Below are positions 15,428-24,652 of a DNA stretch of 64,000 nucleotides, one piece after another. Made by a program: the position numbers and the translations under genes. The notes below the pieces were generated by a model that ran no database searches, was not told the DNA's origin, and saw only the letters and a program-made list of their open reading frames with translations. This stretch comes from DASWTL01 sp035575925 (GTDB lineage Bacteria > Bacteroidota > Bacteroidia > Sphingobacteriales > Sphingobacteriaceae), in contig DATLXK010000027.1 in NCBI GenBank assembly GCA_035575925.1, forward strand, positions 59,791 to 123,790. The letters run 5' to 3'. Position 1 is the first letter of the stretch, and every line of letters starts with the position of its first letter.

Positions 15428-16540
15428 ATGAAACTAAATCTTGATATCCAGCCATTAAGTTCATGGGTAAACATTAAAAATGAGCCCTTGCTAATTTCAG
15501 GTCCCTGCAGTGCAGAAACTGAAGACCAACTACTTGCAACAGCTCACCAGCTGGCAAATACAGGAAAAGTGAGTGTTCTGCGTGCAGGTATATGGAAACC
15601 CAGAACCAGGCCCGGAGAATTTGAAGGAATTGGAAGTATTGGCCTGGAGTGGCTTAAAAGAGCAAAGGAAGAAACCGGTCTGCCCACAGCAGTAGAGGTT
15701 GCCAATGCAAAACACGTGGAAGAAGCCCTTGCAGCAGGAGTTGATATTTTATGGGTTGGGGCACGCTCAACAGTTAATCCGTTTACAGTGCAGGAAATTG
15801 CTGATGCTTTACGCGGTGTTGATATCCCGGTAATGGTTAAAAATCCTGTAAATCCTGATCTGCAGTTATGGTGCGGAGCATTAGAGCGCATAAATAACGC
15901 GGGAATCAAGAAATTAGCGGCTATTCACCGTGGTTTTTCTTCATTTGAAAAAACAGCGTTCAGAAATGAGCCGATGTGGGAAATCGCCATTCAGTTAAAA
16001 ACTCTTTGTCCGGAGTTGCCAATCATAAATGATCCCAGTCATATTTGCGGTAACCGCGAACTTATATCATACATCTCTCAAAAGGCGCTTGATATGGATA
16101 TGCAGGGATTGATGATCGAATCTCACATGGATCCTTCCGTAGCATGGACCGACGCAAAACAGCAGTTAACTCCATCTGCGGTTTCCGATTTAATGGACCA
16201 TCTGACTTTACGCCACCCCGAAGTATTGGGAAAAGAGCTTACAGATAAACTTGCAGGCCTGCGGCACCAGATAGATAAACTGGATGATCAGATCATTCAG
16301 AAAATGGCAGAACGTATGACCATTGTTGAAAAAATTGGTGAGTACAAACGTGATAATGATGTGACCATTTTACAAGTAAACCGTTGGGATGAGATTATGC
16401 ATAAACGTACCTCGTTTGCTAAAGCATTGAAATTAGATGTCAATTTTGCAGGGAAGCTTCTTGAGTTGATTCATAGCGAATCTATTCGCAAGCAAACGGA
16501 GATTATGAATGATAAACCAGTTACCGAAGATCTGAAATGA
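15428..16540 (+). CDS. aroG: Bifunctional DAHP synthase / chorismate mutase
   Basis: 370 aa fusion. Residues ~1-265 are a KDO8P-synthase-like (type I beta) DAHP synthase: ISGPCSAETEDQL, RAGIWKPRTRPGEFEGIG, AIHRGFSSFEK and INDPSHICGNRELI. Residues ~275-360 are an AroQ-type chorismate mutase: LRHQIDKLDDQIIQKMAERMTIVEKIGEYKRDN. It catalyses both the first step of the shikimate pathway and the chorismate branch toward Phe/Tyr. The mutase domain probably also serves feedback control. Its stop overlaps the aroA start by 4 bp (ATGA), suggesting translational coupling. Confidence 0.94.
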   Translation: MKLNLDIQPLSSWVNIKNEPLLISGPCSAETEDQLLATAHQLANTGKVSVLRAGIWKPRTRPGEFEGIGSIGLEWLKRAKEETGLPTAVEVANAKHVEEALAAGVDILWVGARSTVNPFTVQEIADALRGVDIPVMVKNPVNPDLQLWCGALERINNAGIKKLAAIHRGFSSFEKTAFRNEPMWEIAIQLKTLCPELPIINDPSHICGNRELISYISQKALDMDMQGLMIESHMDPSVAWTDAKQQLTPSAVSDLMDHLTLRHPEVLGKELTDKLAGLRHQIDKLDDQIIQKMAERMTIVEKIGEYKRDNDVTILQVNRWDEIMHKRTSFAKALKLDVNFAGKLLELIHSESIRKQTEIMNDKPVTEDLK

Positions 16541-17778
16541 GTTCTGAGAACATTACCTTATTCATAAAAAAGGAAAAGCTTTCAGGCACCATACAATTAA
16601 CAGGTTCTAAAAGCGAAAGCAATCGGGCCCTGATCATGCAGGCATTAAGCATGGGAAAGGTTAAAGTAGAAAATCTTTCAAAAGCTGCGGATACAGTAAC
16701 GCTGGAAAATATTCTGAGGTCCGAAATCCGAAATCCGAAATCTGAAATCAATGTGGGCCCTGCAGGTACAGCTATGCGGTTTCTAACTGCTTTTGCAACA
16801 TTGCAGCAGGGAGAGATTACGCTTACGGGAACAGAACGAATGAAACAACGGCCCATCGGAATACTCACCGATGCGTTGAAAGCCCTGGGAGCGCAAATCC
16901 AATTTACTGAAAATGAAGGATTTCCACCGGTAAAATTAACAGGCCCTTTGCAGCAAAAAACCAACAGAATAATTATTAAGGGAAATGTAAGCAGCCAGTA
17001 CATATCTGCATTATTATTAATCGCTGCTAATTTACCGCAAGGTTTAAATGTAACCATTGAAGGGGAGCTAACTTCAAAACCTTATGTGGAAATGACCCTG
17101 ACTATGCTTGATCAGGCAGGTATTAAGCATACATGGAATGAAAATACCATCTCCATTCAGCACCAGGAATTTAATCATGCTGTTATCCCGGTGGAGCCGG
17201 ATTGGAGCGCGGCTTCTTACTGGTATGCTATAGCTGCACTGGCACCTGAGGCAGAGTTATTTTTGCCCGGGCTAAATGCCTACAGCCTTCAGGGCGACAG
17301 TCAGATAGCTGAAATTATGGCCAATTTCGGAGTAACTTCCCAATTTAAAAACGGGGGTGTGCTGATTACAAAAGAGGCTAAAGATGTAACCCGGAAAATA
17401 TTTGATTTTAAGGAATGTCCGGATCTTGCACAAACTGTTATTGTTGTGTGTGCAGCCTTAGGTCACGATGCTACTTTTACAGGCCTGGAAACCTTGAAAA
17501 TCAAAGAAACAGATCGGGTTAAAGCCTTGCAGAATGAACTGGAAAAGATTGGGGTGAAGCTGATCGAGAAAAATTTTACTTATAAACTGGATTGCAGCGG
17601 GCTAAATTTTCCCAACGAATTAGTTGTAGAAACCTATGAAGACCACCGCATGGCTATGGCTTTTGCTCCCCTCGCGCTGGTTATAAATAAGGTACAGATA
17701 GAAGATCAAAAGGTGGTTGAAAAATCTTATCCTCATTTTTGGGAAGATCTGAAAAAAGCAGGGTTTGAAATTAATTAG
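16537..17778 (+). CDS. aroA: 3-phosphoshikimate 1-carboxyvinyltransferase (EPSP synthase)
   Basis: 413 aa. Joins PEP to shikimate-3-phosphate. Motifs: LTGSKSESNRALIMQAL, VGPAGTAMRFLTAFAT (the glyphosate/PEP loop), RPIGILTDAL, NVSSQYISALLL, VEPDWSAASYW, KETDRVKALQNELEKIG and YEDHRMAMAFAPL. Length is slightly below the ~427 aa of E. coli AroA, as usual for Bacteroidota. An in-gene run of four 7-bp units (16720-16747) encodes the odd SEIRNPKSEIN stretch just before the GPAGT loop. It is translationally coupled to aroG. Confidence 0.94.
   Translation: MSSENITLFIKKEKLSGTIQLTGSKSESNRALIMQALSMGKVKVENLSKAADTVTLENILRSEIRNPKSEINVGPAGTAMRFLTAFATLQQGEITLTGTERMKQRPIGILTDALKALGAQIQFTENEGFPPVKLTGPLQQKTNRIIIKGNVSSQYISALLLIAANLPQGLNVTIEGELTSKPYVEMTLTMLDQAGIKHTWNENTISIQHQEFNHAVIPVEPDWSAASYWYAIAALAPEAELFLPGLNAYSLQGDSQIAEIMANFGVTSQFKNGGVLITKEAKDVTRKIFDFKECPDLAQTVIVVCAALGHDATFTGLETLKIKETDRVKALQNELEKIGVKLIEKNFTYKLDCSGLNFPNELVVETYEDHRMAMAFAPLALVINKVQIEDQKVVEKSYPHFWEDLKKAGFEIN
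16720..16747 (+). repeat. Tandem heptamer (TCCGAAA x4) inside aroA
   Basis: Three perfect TCCGAAA units and one TCTGAAA. The unit length is not a multiple of three, so gain or loss of one copy would frameshift aroA. It codes for residues just before the conserved GPAGT loop. Confidence 0.85.
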
Positions 17779-17820
17779 ATTTGCGTATAGCGTATTGAGA
17801 TTTGCGAAGTTTAACTTTCA

Positions 17821-17848
17821 TACTCAATACTCAATACTCAATACTCAA
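17821..17848 (+). repeat. Tandem heptamer (TACTCAA x4) before aroC
   Basis: Four perfect TACTCAA copies, then a partial TACTAAAC, end directly at the aroC ATG (17857). The 78-bp aroA-aroC gap contains little else. Copy-number change would alter the spacing upstream of the start codon. Confidence 0.9.
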
Positions 17849-17856
17849 TACTAAAC

Positions 17857-18951
17857 ATGGCTGGCAACTCATTCGGAAAATTATTTTGTATAACCACTTT
17901 TGGAGAATCACACGGCCCCGCGATTGGGGTCATCATTGATGGCTGTCCCTCGAATATTTCTGTAGACTTAGATTTCATTCAGGCAGAGCTGGATAAGCGG
18001 CGCCCGGGACAATCCAAGATAACTACCCAACGAAAAGAAAGTGATACTGTACAAATCTTATCGGGTATATTTGAAGGAAAGACTACGGGTACTCCGATTG
18101 CGATGCTCATCCCTAACGAGGATCAGCGCTCAAAAGATTATTCTCATAATACAGACACCTTTCGCCCTTCGCATGCAGATTATACTTACCATGTAAAATA
18201 CGGAATTCGTGATCACCGGGGAGGCGGACGCTCATCTGCCAGAGAAACTGCGGCCCGTGTGGCCGCCGGTGCCATGGCTAAATTGCTGTTAAAGCAGCTG
18301 GGCATTGAAATTTTTGCTCATGTTTCTGCAGCAGGAAATATTACTGCGCCAAATATTGAACTATCAGACCTGAATGAACTTACCGCTATCCGGGAAAATA
18401 ACCTGGTAAGATGCGCTGATCCTGCCACAGCAAACCAAATGATAGAACTCATTGATAGCATTAGAAAAGATGGCGATACTGTAGGCGGGAAAATATCATG
18501 TATTATACGTAACTGTCCGGTAGGTTTAGGCGACCCGGTTTTTGATAAATTGCATGCAGATTTAGGAAAAGCCATGCTGAGTATTAATGCCGTGCATGGG
18601 TTTGAATATGGTTCCGGCTTTGAAGGAGCAACGATGAAAGGTTCTGAACATAATGATGTCTTTATTCCTGCAGCGGATGGAGAACAGATCCGTACCAGAA
18701 CTAATTTCTCGGGAGGTATACAGGGAGGTATTTCCAACGGAATGGATATTAATTTTCATGTAGCGTTTAAGCCTGTAGCTACCATTTTACAAACACAGGC
18801 AACTATTAATTCAAGTGGCGAGGCAGCAGAAATTCAGGGCAAAGGACGTCATGATCCCTGTGTTGTTCCCCGGGCTGTAGCTATTGTAGAAGCCATGGCT
18901 GCCCTGGTAATTGCTGATCACTATTTAAGAAATTTATCTATTAAATTATAG
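17857..18951 (+). CDS. aroC: Chorismate synthase
   Basis: 364 aa. Last common step, EPSP to chorismate, with reduced FMN. Signatures: GNSFGKLFCITTFGESHGPAIGVIIDGCP at the start, DKRRPGQSKITTQRKESD, YGIRDHRGGGRSSARETAARVAAGA, GFEYGSGFEGATMKGSEHND, and RHDPCVVPRAVAIVEAM near the end. It is probably the last gene of the attenuator-controlled operon. Prephenate dehydrogenase and the remaining shikimate genes (aroD/E/K) are not in this window. Confidence 0.96.
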   Translation: MAGNSFGKLFCITTFGESHGPAIGVIIDGCPSNISVDLDFIQAELDKRRPGQSKITTQRKESDTVQILSGIFEGKTTGTPIAMLIPNEDQRSKDYSHNTDTFRPSHADYTYHVKYGIRDHRGGGRSSARETAARVAAGAMAKLLLKQLGIEIFAHVSAAGNITAPNIELSDLNELTAIRENNLVRCADPATANQMIELIDSIRKDGDTVGGKISCIIRNCPVGLGDPVFDKLHADLGKAMLSINAVHGFEYGSGFEGATMKGSEHNDVFIPAADGEQIRTRTNFSGGIQGGISNGMDINFHVAFKPVATILQTQATINSSGEAAEIQGKGRHDPCVVPRAVAIVEAMAALVIADHYLRNLSIKL

Positions 18952-18970
18952 AAAGAATATAATTTAATAG
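18938..18970 (+). terminator. AT-rich hairpin at end of aro operon
   Basis: CTATTAAATTAT (18938-18949) and ATAATTTAATAG (18959-18970) are a perfect 12-bp inverted repeat overlapping the aroC stop codon. No T-run follows, so termination strength is uncertain; it may protect the 3' end of the mRNA instead. Confidence 0.4.
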
Positions 18971-19163
18971 TATTCATCAGCGATATTAATTATCGATTTA
19001 GACATACAAGGAGAATGCCCAATATTTCAAGATAAGTGTTTTTAACTAAACTCTGTCTGATTTTAGTATCACGGGAAACCTCATTAAATTAGATGATTGA
19101 GTTATCTATACCAAAAAACAGGAATTTTTATACTGTATAGCTAAGGTCGTACCATTCAATTAT

Positions 19164-19670
19164 TCATGTTTCGAAAAATAAGTAAATGTAGGCAATTGAG
19201 TTTCTTAAGAAATGAATTAAAGCAGTCGACCAAAAAGCTATCCCGGGGTTTTTACAATAAAAATAATAAGTATAGCTTAATATTAAACCTACTGTGAAAG
19301 CATAGACAACATAGCTTGCACTATAAGTATGCAAAACTCCAAAAATGAGACTTGACAGAATAATATAGATCCCATACTTCTTTTTAGTAACAGACCAATG
19401 TTGCATAATTTTAAAAACTAAATGTTGAGAAAAATAGGTTTCTAAAATAGGAGCTATAATCAAAATGAGCACAAATAAATTTGTGTCGGGTCCAGTCTCA
19501 CCTTTTTCTGTAACTTGTTCTGTAAGATAAATAAACGGTGCTGATAATATTGTTACCACAATTGAGGTAACGTAAAAAATTAATATCTGTACCCAATACG
19601 GCTTTCGTTTAAGTAAAAAAAGAAGCTTCCAGAATAATAATCTTTTTATCTTAAAGATTAAATTTCGCAT
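19164..19670 (-). CDS. CPBP-family intramembrane protease
   Basis: 168 aa, with four to five hydrophobic segments. The Rce1/CPBP (PF02517) motifs can be traced: APILETYFSQHLVF (catalytic Glu region, normally EExxxR; here only one Glu and no Arg), FGVLHTYSASY (His) and ALIHFLRNSIAY (second His). Short compared with typical 220-280 aa members. It may be an active membrane protease or an inactive relative because the EE pair is reduced. It stands alone between two unrelated genes. Confidence 0.65.
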   Translation of the reverse strand: MRNLIFKIKRLLFWKLLFLLKRKPYWVQILIFYVTSIVVTILSAPFIYLTEQVTEKGETGPDTNLFVLILIIAPILETYFSQHLVFKIMQHWSVTKKKYGIYIILSSLIFGVLHTYSASYVVYAFTVGLILSYTYYFYCKNPGIAFWSTALIHFLRNSIAYIYLFFET

Positions 19671-19790
19671 AATGGTAAGGGCTTTGATCTCTTTGAGTAC
19701 CGTTGCGGAAGATCTCTTTTTTCCGACCTTCGTGTAGTTCAGTACTTAATTAATCTATTTCTGTATGAATTACCAATACACGATAGCCAT

Positions 19791-22205
19791 TTAAAATAAT
19801 TTAGGAAATCTGGCTGAATCTGCCTCTCCCATCATCTCATAAACTATTTCAATAATATCATCAGTAGATGGTTTTGAAAAGTAATCTCCGTCAGATCCGT
19901 ATGGTGGCCTGTGAGCTTTAGCAGTCAGCGTTCTTGGCTGACCGTCCAGAGAAAAATAACCATTTTGTTCTTCCAGTATATGCTGTAAAATATACGCAGA
20001 AGCTCCGCCCGGAACATCTTCGTCCACAATCAACAGCCTATTGGTTTTCTGAAGAGACTTTCCTGAAAGATGCTCAGTATCAAATGGAGATAATGTCTGC
20101 GGATCAATAATTTCTACAAAAATCCCCATTTCTTCCAGTTCTTCCGCCGCTTCCTGAACAATTTGCAAAGTAGCCCCGTAAGACAGTATGGTAATATCAG
20201 TTCCCTCACGTACTATTTCTGCTTTACCTAACGGAACAGTAAATTCTCCTGCGTTGAGCGGAAGTTTTTCTTTCAGTCTGTACCCGTTCAGGTTCTCTAT
20301 TACCAGTGCTGGTTCATCGGATCTGAACAATGTATTATACATTCCTGCAGCTTGTGTCATATTCCTGGGGACGCAGATATGGATCCCCCGTAGCGAATGC
20401 AGAATCATACCCATCGGCGATCCAGAATGCCAGATCCCCTCAAGCCTGTGCCCCCGGGTACGAATTATTAAGGGTGCTTTTTGGCCTCCTTTGGTACGAT
20501 AACTTAAAGTAGCCAGATCATCACTCAAAATATTTAAGGCAAATATCAAATAGTCCAGGTATTGTATTTCGGCTATTGGCCTTAAGCCCCGGAGAGCTAA
20601 ACCTATCCCCTGACCAACAATGGTCATTTCCCGGATTCCGGTATCTGTAATTCTTAGCTTTCCATATTTCGCCTGCAGCCCTGCAAAGCCCTGATTAACG
20701 TCACCAATAAGCCCAACGTCCTCACCAAATGCAATGATACGCTGGTCCCGTTCAAAATTCGCATCAAAACAGGCATTTAAAATCTCTCTTCCATCCATGA
20801 TGGCAGCATCCTGATTATACTCTGCCTTAACAACAGGTACGTTTGCAGGACTTTCTGCTGATCCGGTGTACAGTTTGGAATTATAGCGTTCAAAGTTTAT
20901 ATCGATCTGTTGCTGATACCATTTTATCAAAGCTGATTTAGATTCCGATTGATCATTGCGAAGTAACCGTATAGATTTTCTGACTGCATTTATTATCTCT
21001 TTCCGACCGGGATCTATACCTGCACGCAAGGCTAAAGCCAAATTCTTTACTTCCTGGTTTTCTATATTTTCCGCTAAAGAATAAAAATTCTCCGCGTCAT
21101 CCTTAATACTAGTATTAAATGCTGCCCAAGCTGTTCTCTGACATTCGCGAACATAGGTTTTTGCAGTATTCTCCAGTTCATCCATTACCTCTTCATCTGC
21201 AATTGCCGAGGCAATCATCCATTTTCGCATCTGAACCAGGCAGTCGTACTCTTTCTCCCAGTCTATCCGATCCTTTGGTTTATAACGCTCATGAGAGCCT
21301 GAAGTGGAATGCCCTAACGGCTGCGTAATTTCTACAACATGTATCATTACAGGTATATGCTTTTCACGGCATACCTCTATTGCCTGTTTATAAGTTTCGC
21401 ACAATCCCGGATAATCCCACCCTTTTACTTTAAATATTTCATATCCTTCTCCCTTTTCATCCCGTTGAAATCCCTTTAAAATTTCAGAAATATCCTGCTT
21501 GGTAGTCTGGTATTCGGCCGGAACAGAAATTCCATACGCATCGTCCCAGATAGAAACGGCCATGGGAATTTGCATAACGCCGGCGGCATTGATGGCTTCG
21601 AAAAATACACCTTCGGATGTTGAGGCATTTCCAATCGTGCCAAAAGCTACTTCGTTACCGTTAACAGAGAAATTTTTAAGATATTCCAGGTTGGGATTGT
21701 TCCTGTACAATTTCGATGCATAGGCCAATCCAACCAAACGTGCCATTTGTGCTCCGGTTGGTGAAACATCTGAAGAGCTGTTAATGGTTTCTGTTGTGTT
21801 TTTCCAATTACTATTTTCGTCAATAATACGTGTAGCAAAATGACAGTTCATTTGCCTTCCCGCAGAAGCCGGATCTGCACTTACATCAGAATTAGCATAT
21901 AGCTGGGCAAAAAACTCGCTCAGATTTGACATGCCCGAGGCAAAAGCAAAAGTCTGATCCCGGTAATATCCGGAACGCCAGTCGCCGGCTTTAAACGCTT
22001 TAGCCATAGCAAGCTGGGCTACTTCTTTTCCGTCACCAAAAATTCCAAATTTTGCTTTACCGGTTAATACTTCCCTACGCCCCAAAATACTTGCCTGGCG
22101 ACTTTCAAAAGCTATTCTATAATCATTGATCACAATTTGCTTAAAATCGTTGAAGCTTAACTCTGCAACATCTATCTGACTTATTATGTGCTCTTCTGCC
22201 GGCAT
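19791..22205 (-). CDS. 2-oxoacid dehydrogenase E1, fused alpha and beta subunits
   Basis: 804 aa from the ATG at 22205 (MPAEEHIISQID); an upstream ATG at 22274 would add an unlikely hydrophobic 23-residue extension. Residues ~1-380 are the E1 alpha (thiamine diphosphate) part: GDGKEVAQLAMAKAFKAGDW, GNASTSEGVFFEAINAAG and HSTSGSHERY (phosphorylation-loop region). Residues ~450-800 are E1 beta: ERDQRIIAFGEDVG, PIAEIQYLDYLIFA and PYGSDGDYFSKPSTDDI. Such fusions are typical of Bacteroidota and most likely decarboxylate branched-chain 2-oxoacids or pyruvate. E2 and E3 are not nearby. Confidence 0.88.
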   Translation of the reverse strand: MPAEEHIISQIDVAELSFNDFKQIVINDYRIAFESRQASILGRREVLTGKAKFGIFGDGKEVAQLAMAKAFKAGDWRSGYYRDQTFAFASGMSNLSEFFAQLYANSDVSADPASAGRQMNCHFATRIIDENSNWKNTTETINSSSDVSPTGAQMARLVGLAYASKLYRNNPNLEYLKNFSVNGNEVAFGTIGNASTSEGVFFEAINAAGVMQIPMAVSIWDDAYGISVPAEYQTTKQDISEILKGFQRDEKGEGYEIFKVKGWDYPGLCETYKQAIEVCREKHIPVMIHVVEITQPLGHSTSGSHERYKPKDRIDWEKEYDCLVQMRKWMIASAIADEEVMDELENTAKTYVRECQRTAWAAFNTSIKDDAENFYSLAENIENQEVKNLALALRAGIDPGRKEIINAVRKSIRLLRNDQSESKSALIKWYQQQIDINFERYNSKLYTGSAESPANVPVVKAEYNQDAAIMDGREILNACFDANFERDQRIIAFGEDVGLIGDVNQGFAGLQAKYGKLRITDTGIREMTIVGQGIGLALRGLRPIAEIQYLDYLIFALNILSDDLATLSYRTKGGQKAPLIIRTRGHRLEGIWHSGSPMGMILHSLRGIHICVPRNMTQAAGMYNTLFRSDEPALVIENLNGYRLKEKLPLNAGEFTVPLGKAEIVREGTDITILSYGATLQIVQEAAEELEEMGIFVEIIDPQTLSPFDTEHLSGKSLQKTNRLLIVDEDVPGGASAYILQHILEEQNGYFSLDGQPRTLTAKAHRPPYGSDGDYFSKPSTDDIIEIVYEMMGEADSARFPKLF

Positions 22206-22409
22206 AAAATAGTTACGTGGACTCCAAAAATAATAAAACGTTATTGAACTAAAGAAGGCAAAAGAATTCTGCACAACTATATGTATGCAATATAATATTT
22301 CTGAAACCGTTATTATAACATTATGTAACTTTTCACTACAAAATTCGTTAATTTGAGTAGTTTTGGACTGAAAAAAATTAGAATTACATTTGTTAAACAG
22401 ATAAAAAAA

Positions 22410-22802
22410 ATGAAAAGATTAATGATTATTTGCGCTGTACTGATTGGTTTTACTACCATGACAGCTATGCAGACTGATAACAAAGCAGAATTTAAATTCG
22501 ACAAAGAAACTTATGACTTTGGTAAAATTCCTCAGGGAAAGGCTGTAAGTGTGGATTTTAAATTTACTAATACTGGCGAAGAGCCGCTTATTATCAGTGC
22601 TGTAGAGCCAACATGCGGTTGCACCGTTGCTAACTACACTAAAACCCCTGTAAAAAAAGGAGAAAGCGGAAATATCACTTTAACTTATAATGCGGCAGCA
22701 GTAATGCCTTTCAATAAGCCGGTTACAGTAAAATCCAATGCCAGAACACCTGTAAAATACTTATACATTAAAGGCGAGGTGGTAAACACCGTCAGCAAAT
22801 AA
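22410..22802 (+). CDS. DUF1573 domain secreted protein
   Basis: 130 aa from the ATG at 22410, which begins a clear signal peptide (MKRLMIICAVLIGFTTMTAM). The mature part is a single Ig-like DUF1573 domain: ETYDFGKIPQGKAVSVDFKFTNTG, then VEPTCGCTVANY with two cysteines in a CGC arrangement. Periplasmic or cell-surface protein of unknown function, very common in Bacteroidota. It is followed by its own terminator. Confidence 0.88.
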   Translation: MKRLMIICAVLIGFTTMTAMQTDNKAEFKFDKETYDFGKIPQGKAVSVDFKFTNTGEEPLIISAVEPTCGCTVANYTKTPVKKGESGNITLTYNAAAVMPFNKPVTVKSNARTPVKYLYIKGEVVNTVSK

Positions 22803-22822
22803 GCATTTATAAATATAATTAA

Positions 22823-22851
22823 GAACTTCTCCGGTTTCGGGGGAGTTTTTT
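22823..22851 (+). terminator. Terminator after DUF1573 gene
   Basis: AACTTCTCC GGTTTCG GGGGAGTT forms a 9-bp stem with G-T pairs followed by a T-run; the next promoter box (TATTTTTG, 22852-22859) begins right after it. Confidence 0.75.
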
Positions 22852-22863
22852 TATTTTTGTACC

Positions 22864-24093
22864 ATGCCAGAAATATCTACCAAGGGGCTGGAAATTCCTG
22901 CTTCCCCTATAAGAAAACTTACTCCTTTTGCCGAGCAGGCTAAACGCGATGGAAAGAAAGTATACCATTTAAACATTGGGCAGCCCGACATAGAAACCCC
23001 GCAGGTGATGCTGAATGCAATAAAGAATATTTCCTTTAAAGTGTGGGCATATACGCCCTCTGAAGGAACTCTTTCTTACCGGGAGAAGCTAAGCGGATAC
23101 TACAACAAACTGGAGTATAATATCACACCGGATAACATCCTGGTAACCAACGGCGGATCTGAGGCTATAACCATTGCATTATTAACATGCCTTAATCCCG
23201 GTGACGAAATTATTATTCCGGAACCCTATTATGCAAATTACAATGGCTTTGCCTGTTCAAGTGATATAGTGGTTAAGCCTGTTTTATCGGTTATTGAAAA
23301 TGGTTTTGCATTGCCGCCAATCAGTGATTTTGAAAAGCTTATTACGCCCAAAACCAAAGCTATTTTTATTTGCAACCCTAATAACCCCACAGGATATCTT
23401 TATTCTTTGGATGAAATGCAGGAACTTAAAGTACTATGTTTAAAATACGACCTGTATCTATTTTCTGATGAAGCTTACCGTGAATTTTGTTATGACGGCC
23501 GCCCATTTGTTTCTCCTATGCATCTGGATGGGTTAGAAGAAAACGTGATCGTGTTAGATACTGTTTCTAAGCGTTACAGTGCGTGCGGTGCTCGTCTGGG
23601 ATGCCTGGTGACTAAAAACAAAGCTGTTCTTGCTGCTGCTCTAAAATTTGCCCAAGCCCGTTTAAGCACCGGGACAGTTGCTCAGATAGCTGCAGAAGCG
23701 GCAATTGATACTCCTGATTCTTATTTTGAAGCTGTAAACAAAGAATATACTACCCGTCGTGATATACTGGTAAGTTCATTAAATAAAATTGAAGGTGTAT
23801 TTTGCCCCAACCCGGGTGGTGCATTTTATGTGGTAGCAAGATTGCCTATTGATAATTCTGATAAATTTTGCCAATGGATACTGGAGGATTTCAGCTATGA
23901 AAAGCAAACGGTAATGATGGCTCCTGCTACAGGCTTTTACAGTACTGCGGGCGCTGGCAGCAATGAGGTGCGTTTGGCTTATGTTTTGAATTCAGAAGAT
24001 CTGAAGAGTGCACTAAAATGCCTGGAAGTTGCGTTAGAGCAGTATCCGGGAAGAAAGATAACTAGTTATCAATTACAAGACAGTAATGGGTAA
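22864..24093 (+). CDS. Class I/II pyridoxal-phosphate aminotransferase
   Basis: 409 aa. Fold-type I aminotransferase of the aspartate family: LNIGQPDIETP near the start, TNGGSEAIT (phosphate binding), CNPNNPTGYLY, FSDEAYREF (Asp binding pyridine N, Tyr), TVSKRYSACGARLG with the Schiff-base lysine, and RLAYVLN with the substrate-carboxylate arginine. Probably aspartate or aromatic 2-oxoacid transamination. A TATTTTTG box ends 4 bp upstream of the ATG. Position just before ssrA could be chance. Confidence 0.9.
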   Translation: MPEISTKGLEIPASPIRKLTPFAEQAKRDGKKVYHLNIGQPDIETPQVMLNAIKNISFKVWAYTPSEGTLSYREKLSGYYNKLEYNITPDNILVTNGGSEAITIALLTCLNPGDEIIIPEPYYANYNGFACSSDIVVKPVLSVIENGFALPPISDFEKLITPKTKAIFICNPNNPTGYLYSLDEMQELKVLCLKYDLYLFSDEAYREFCYDGRPFVSPMHLDGLEENVIVLDTVSKRYSACGARLGCLVTKNKAVLAAALKFAQARLSTGTVAQIAAEAAIDTPDSYFEAVNKEYTTRRDILVSSLNKIEGVFCPNPGGAFYVVARLPIDNSDKFCQWILEDFSYEKQTVMMAPATGFYSTAGAGSNEVRLAYVLNSEDLKSALKCLEVALEQYPGRKITSYQLQDSNG

Positions 24094-24103
24094 GATTATT
24101 GTT

Positions 24104-24111
24104 TACCTTTG
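24104..24111 (+). promoter_or_regulatory. Promoter box of first ssrA
   Basis: TACCTTTG matches TAnnTTTG and lies 26 bp upstream of the tmRNA 5' end, leaving a short leader for removal by RNase P. No clear TTTG at the -33 distance. Confidence 0.5.
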
Positions 24112-24137
24112 AAGGCAATTTAATTGCAACCCACTTT

Positions 24138-24533
24138 GGGCCCGACCGGAATTGACAGGATGGATGATAAGTGTGTAAGCATGCAGCGCATTGAGAGTAC
24201 AGCGCTATAATCAGGACTCTCAAACAACAACAGGCGAAAATAACTACGCTCTTGCTGCTTAATCTTAACCAAGTTAAGATTTGCCTTTGTTACACTTTAG
24301 AAGTGTAAGCGAGATGTTTCCCGGGGGCCAAGTCTGGCGGCACCCGATCAGGAAGCACGGAAATGCCGGAATAAGGATAAGAACGCTTCGATCTGATCAC
24401 TAAAACTTAAGAAGCTAAGGATTAAGCAGGATGTTTGTAGCCAACTTAATCTCGAAAACAAATTACAAAATAAGCATGTAGAAGGCGCATCTGGTCCCAT
24501 GTTTGGACGAGAGTTCGAATCTCTCCGGGTCCA
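24138..24533 (+). ncRNA. ssrA: tmRNA, copy 1
   Basis: 396 nt. The tRNA-like ends pair (5' GGGCCCG with 3' CGGGTCC, then discriminator A), the T-arm is GAGTTCGAATCTC, and the messenger part GGCGAAAATAACTACGCTCTTGCTGCTTAA encodes the tag (A)GENNYALAA followed by a stop, the form usual in Bacteroidota. tmRNA with SmpB rescues stalled ribosomes and tags the nascent peptide for proteolysis. It is preceded by its own promoter box and followed by its own terminator. A second complete copy lies at 36313-36708. Confidence 0.96.
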
Positions 24534-24546
24534 CAACAAATTGAAC

Positions 24547-24581
24547 TAAACCCTTGTAAGTTAATTACTTATGAGGGTTTA
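24547..24581 (+). terminator. Terminator after ssrA copy 1
   Basis: TAAACCCTTGTAAGT..ACTTATGAGGGTTTA forms a long stem with two G-T/mismatched positions and ends in a T-rich run. Confidence 0.65.
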
Positions 24582-24652
24582 ATTTTCAATCACGATGTTA
24601 GATAACTTTACATTTGAATATTTATATTCTTAACATACCACTTAAATAAAAT

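Noticed and set aside
16720..17848. CRISPR-like repeats in the aro operon
   Set aside because: Units are 7 bp without spacers, so simple tandem repeats.
22206..22274. Longer start for the fused E1 dehydrogenase
   Set aside because: The 23 extra residues are hydrophobic/aromatic and unlike other E1 proteins; MPAEEH at 22205 is a better start.
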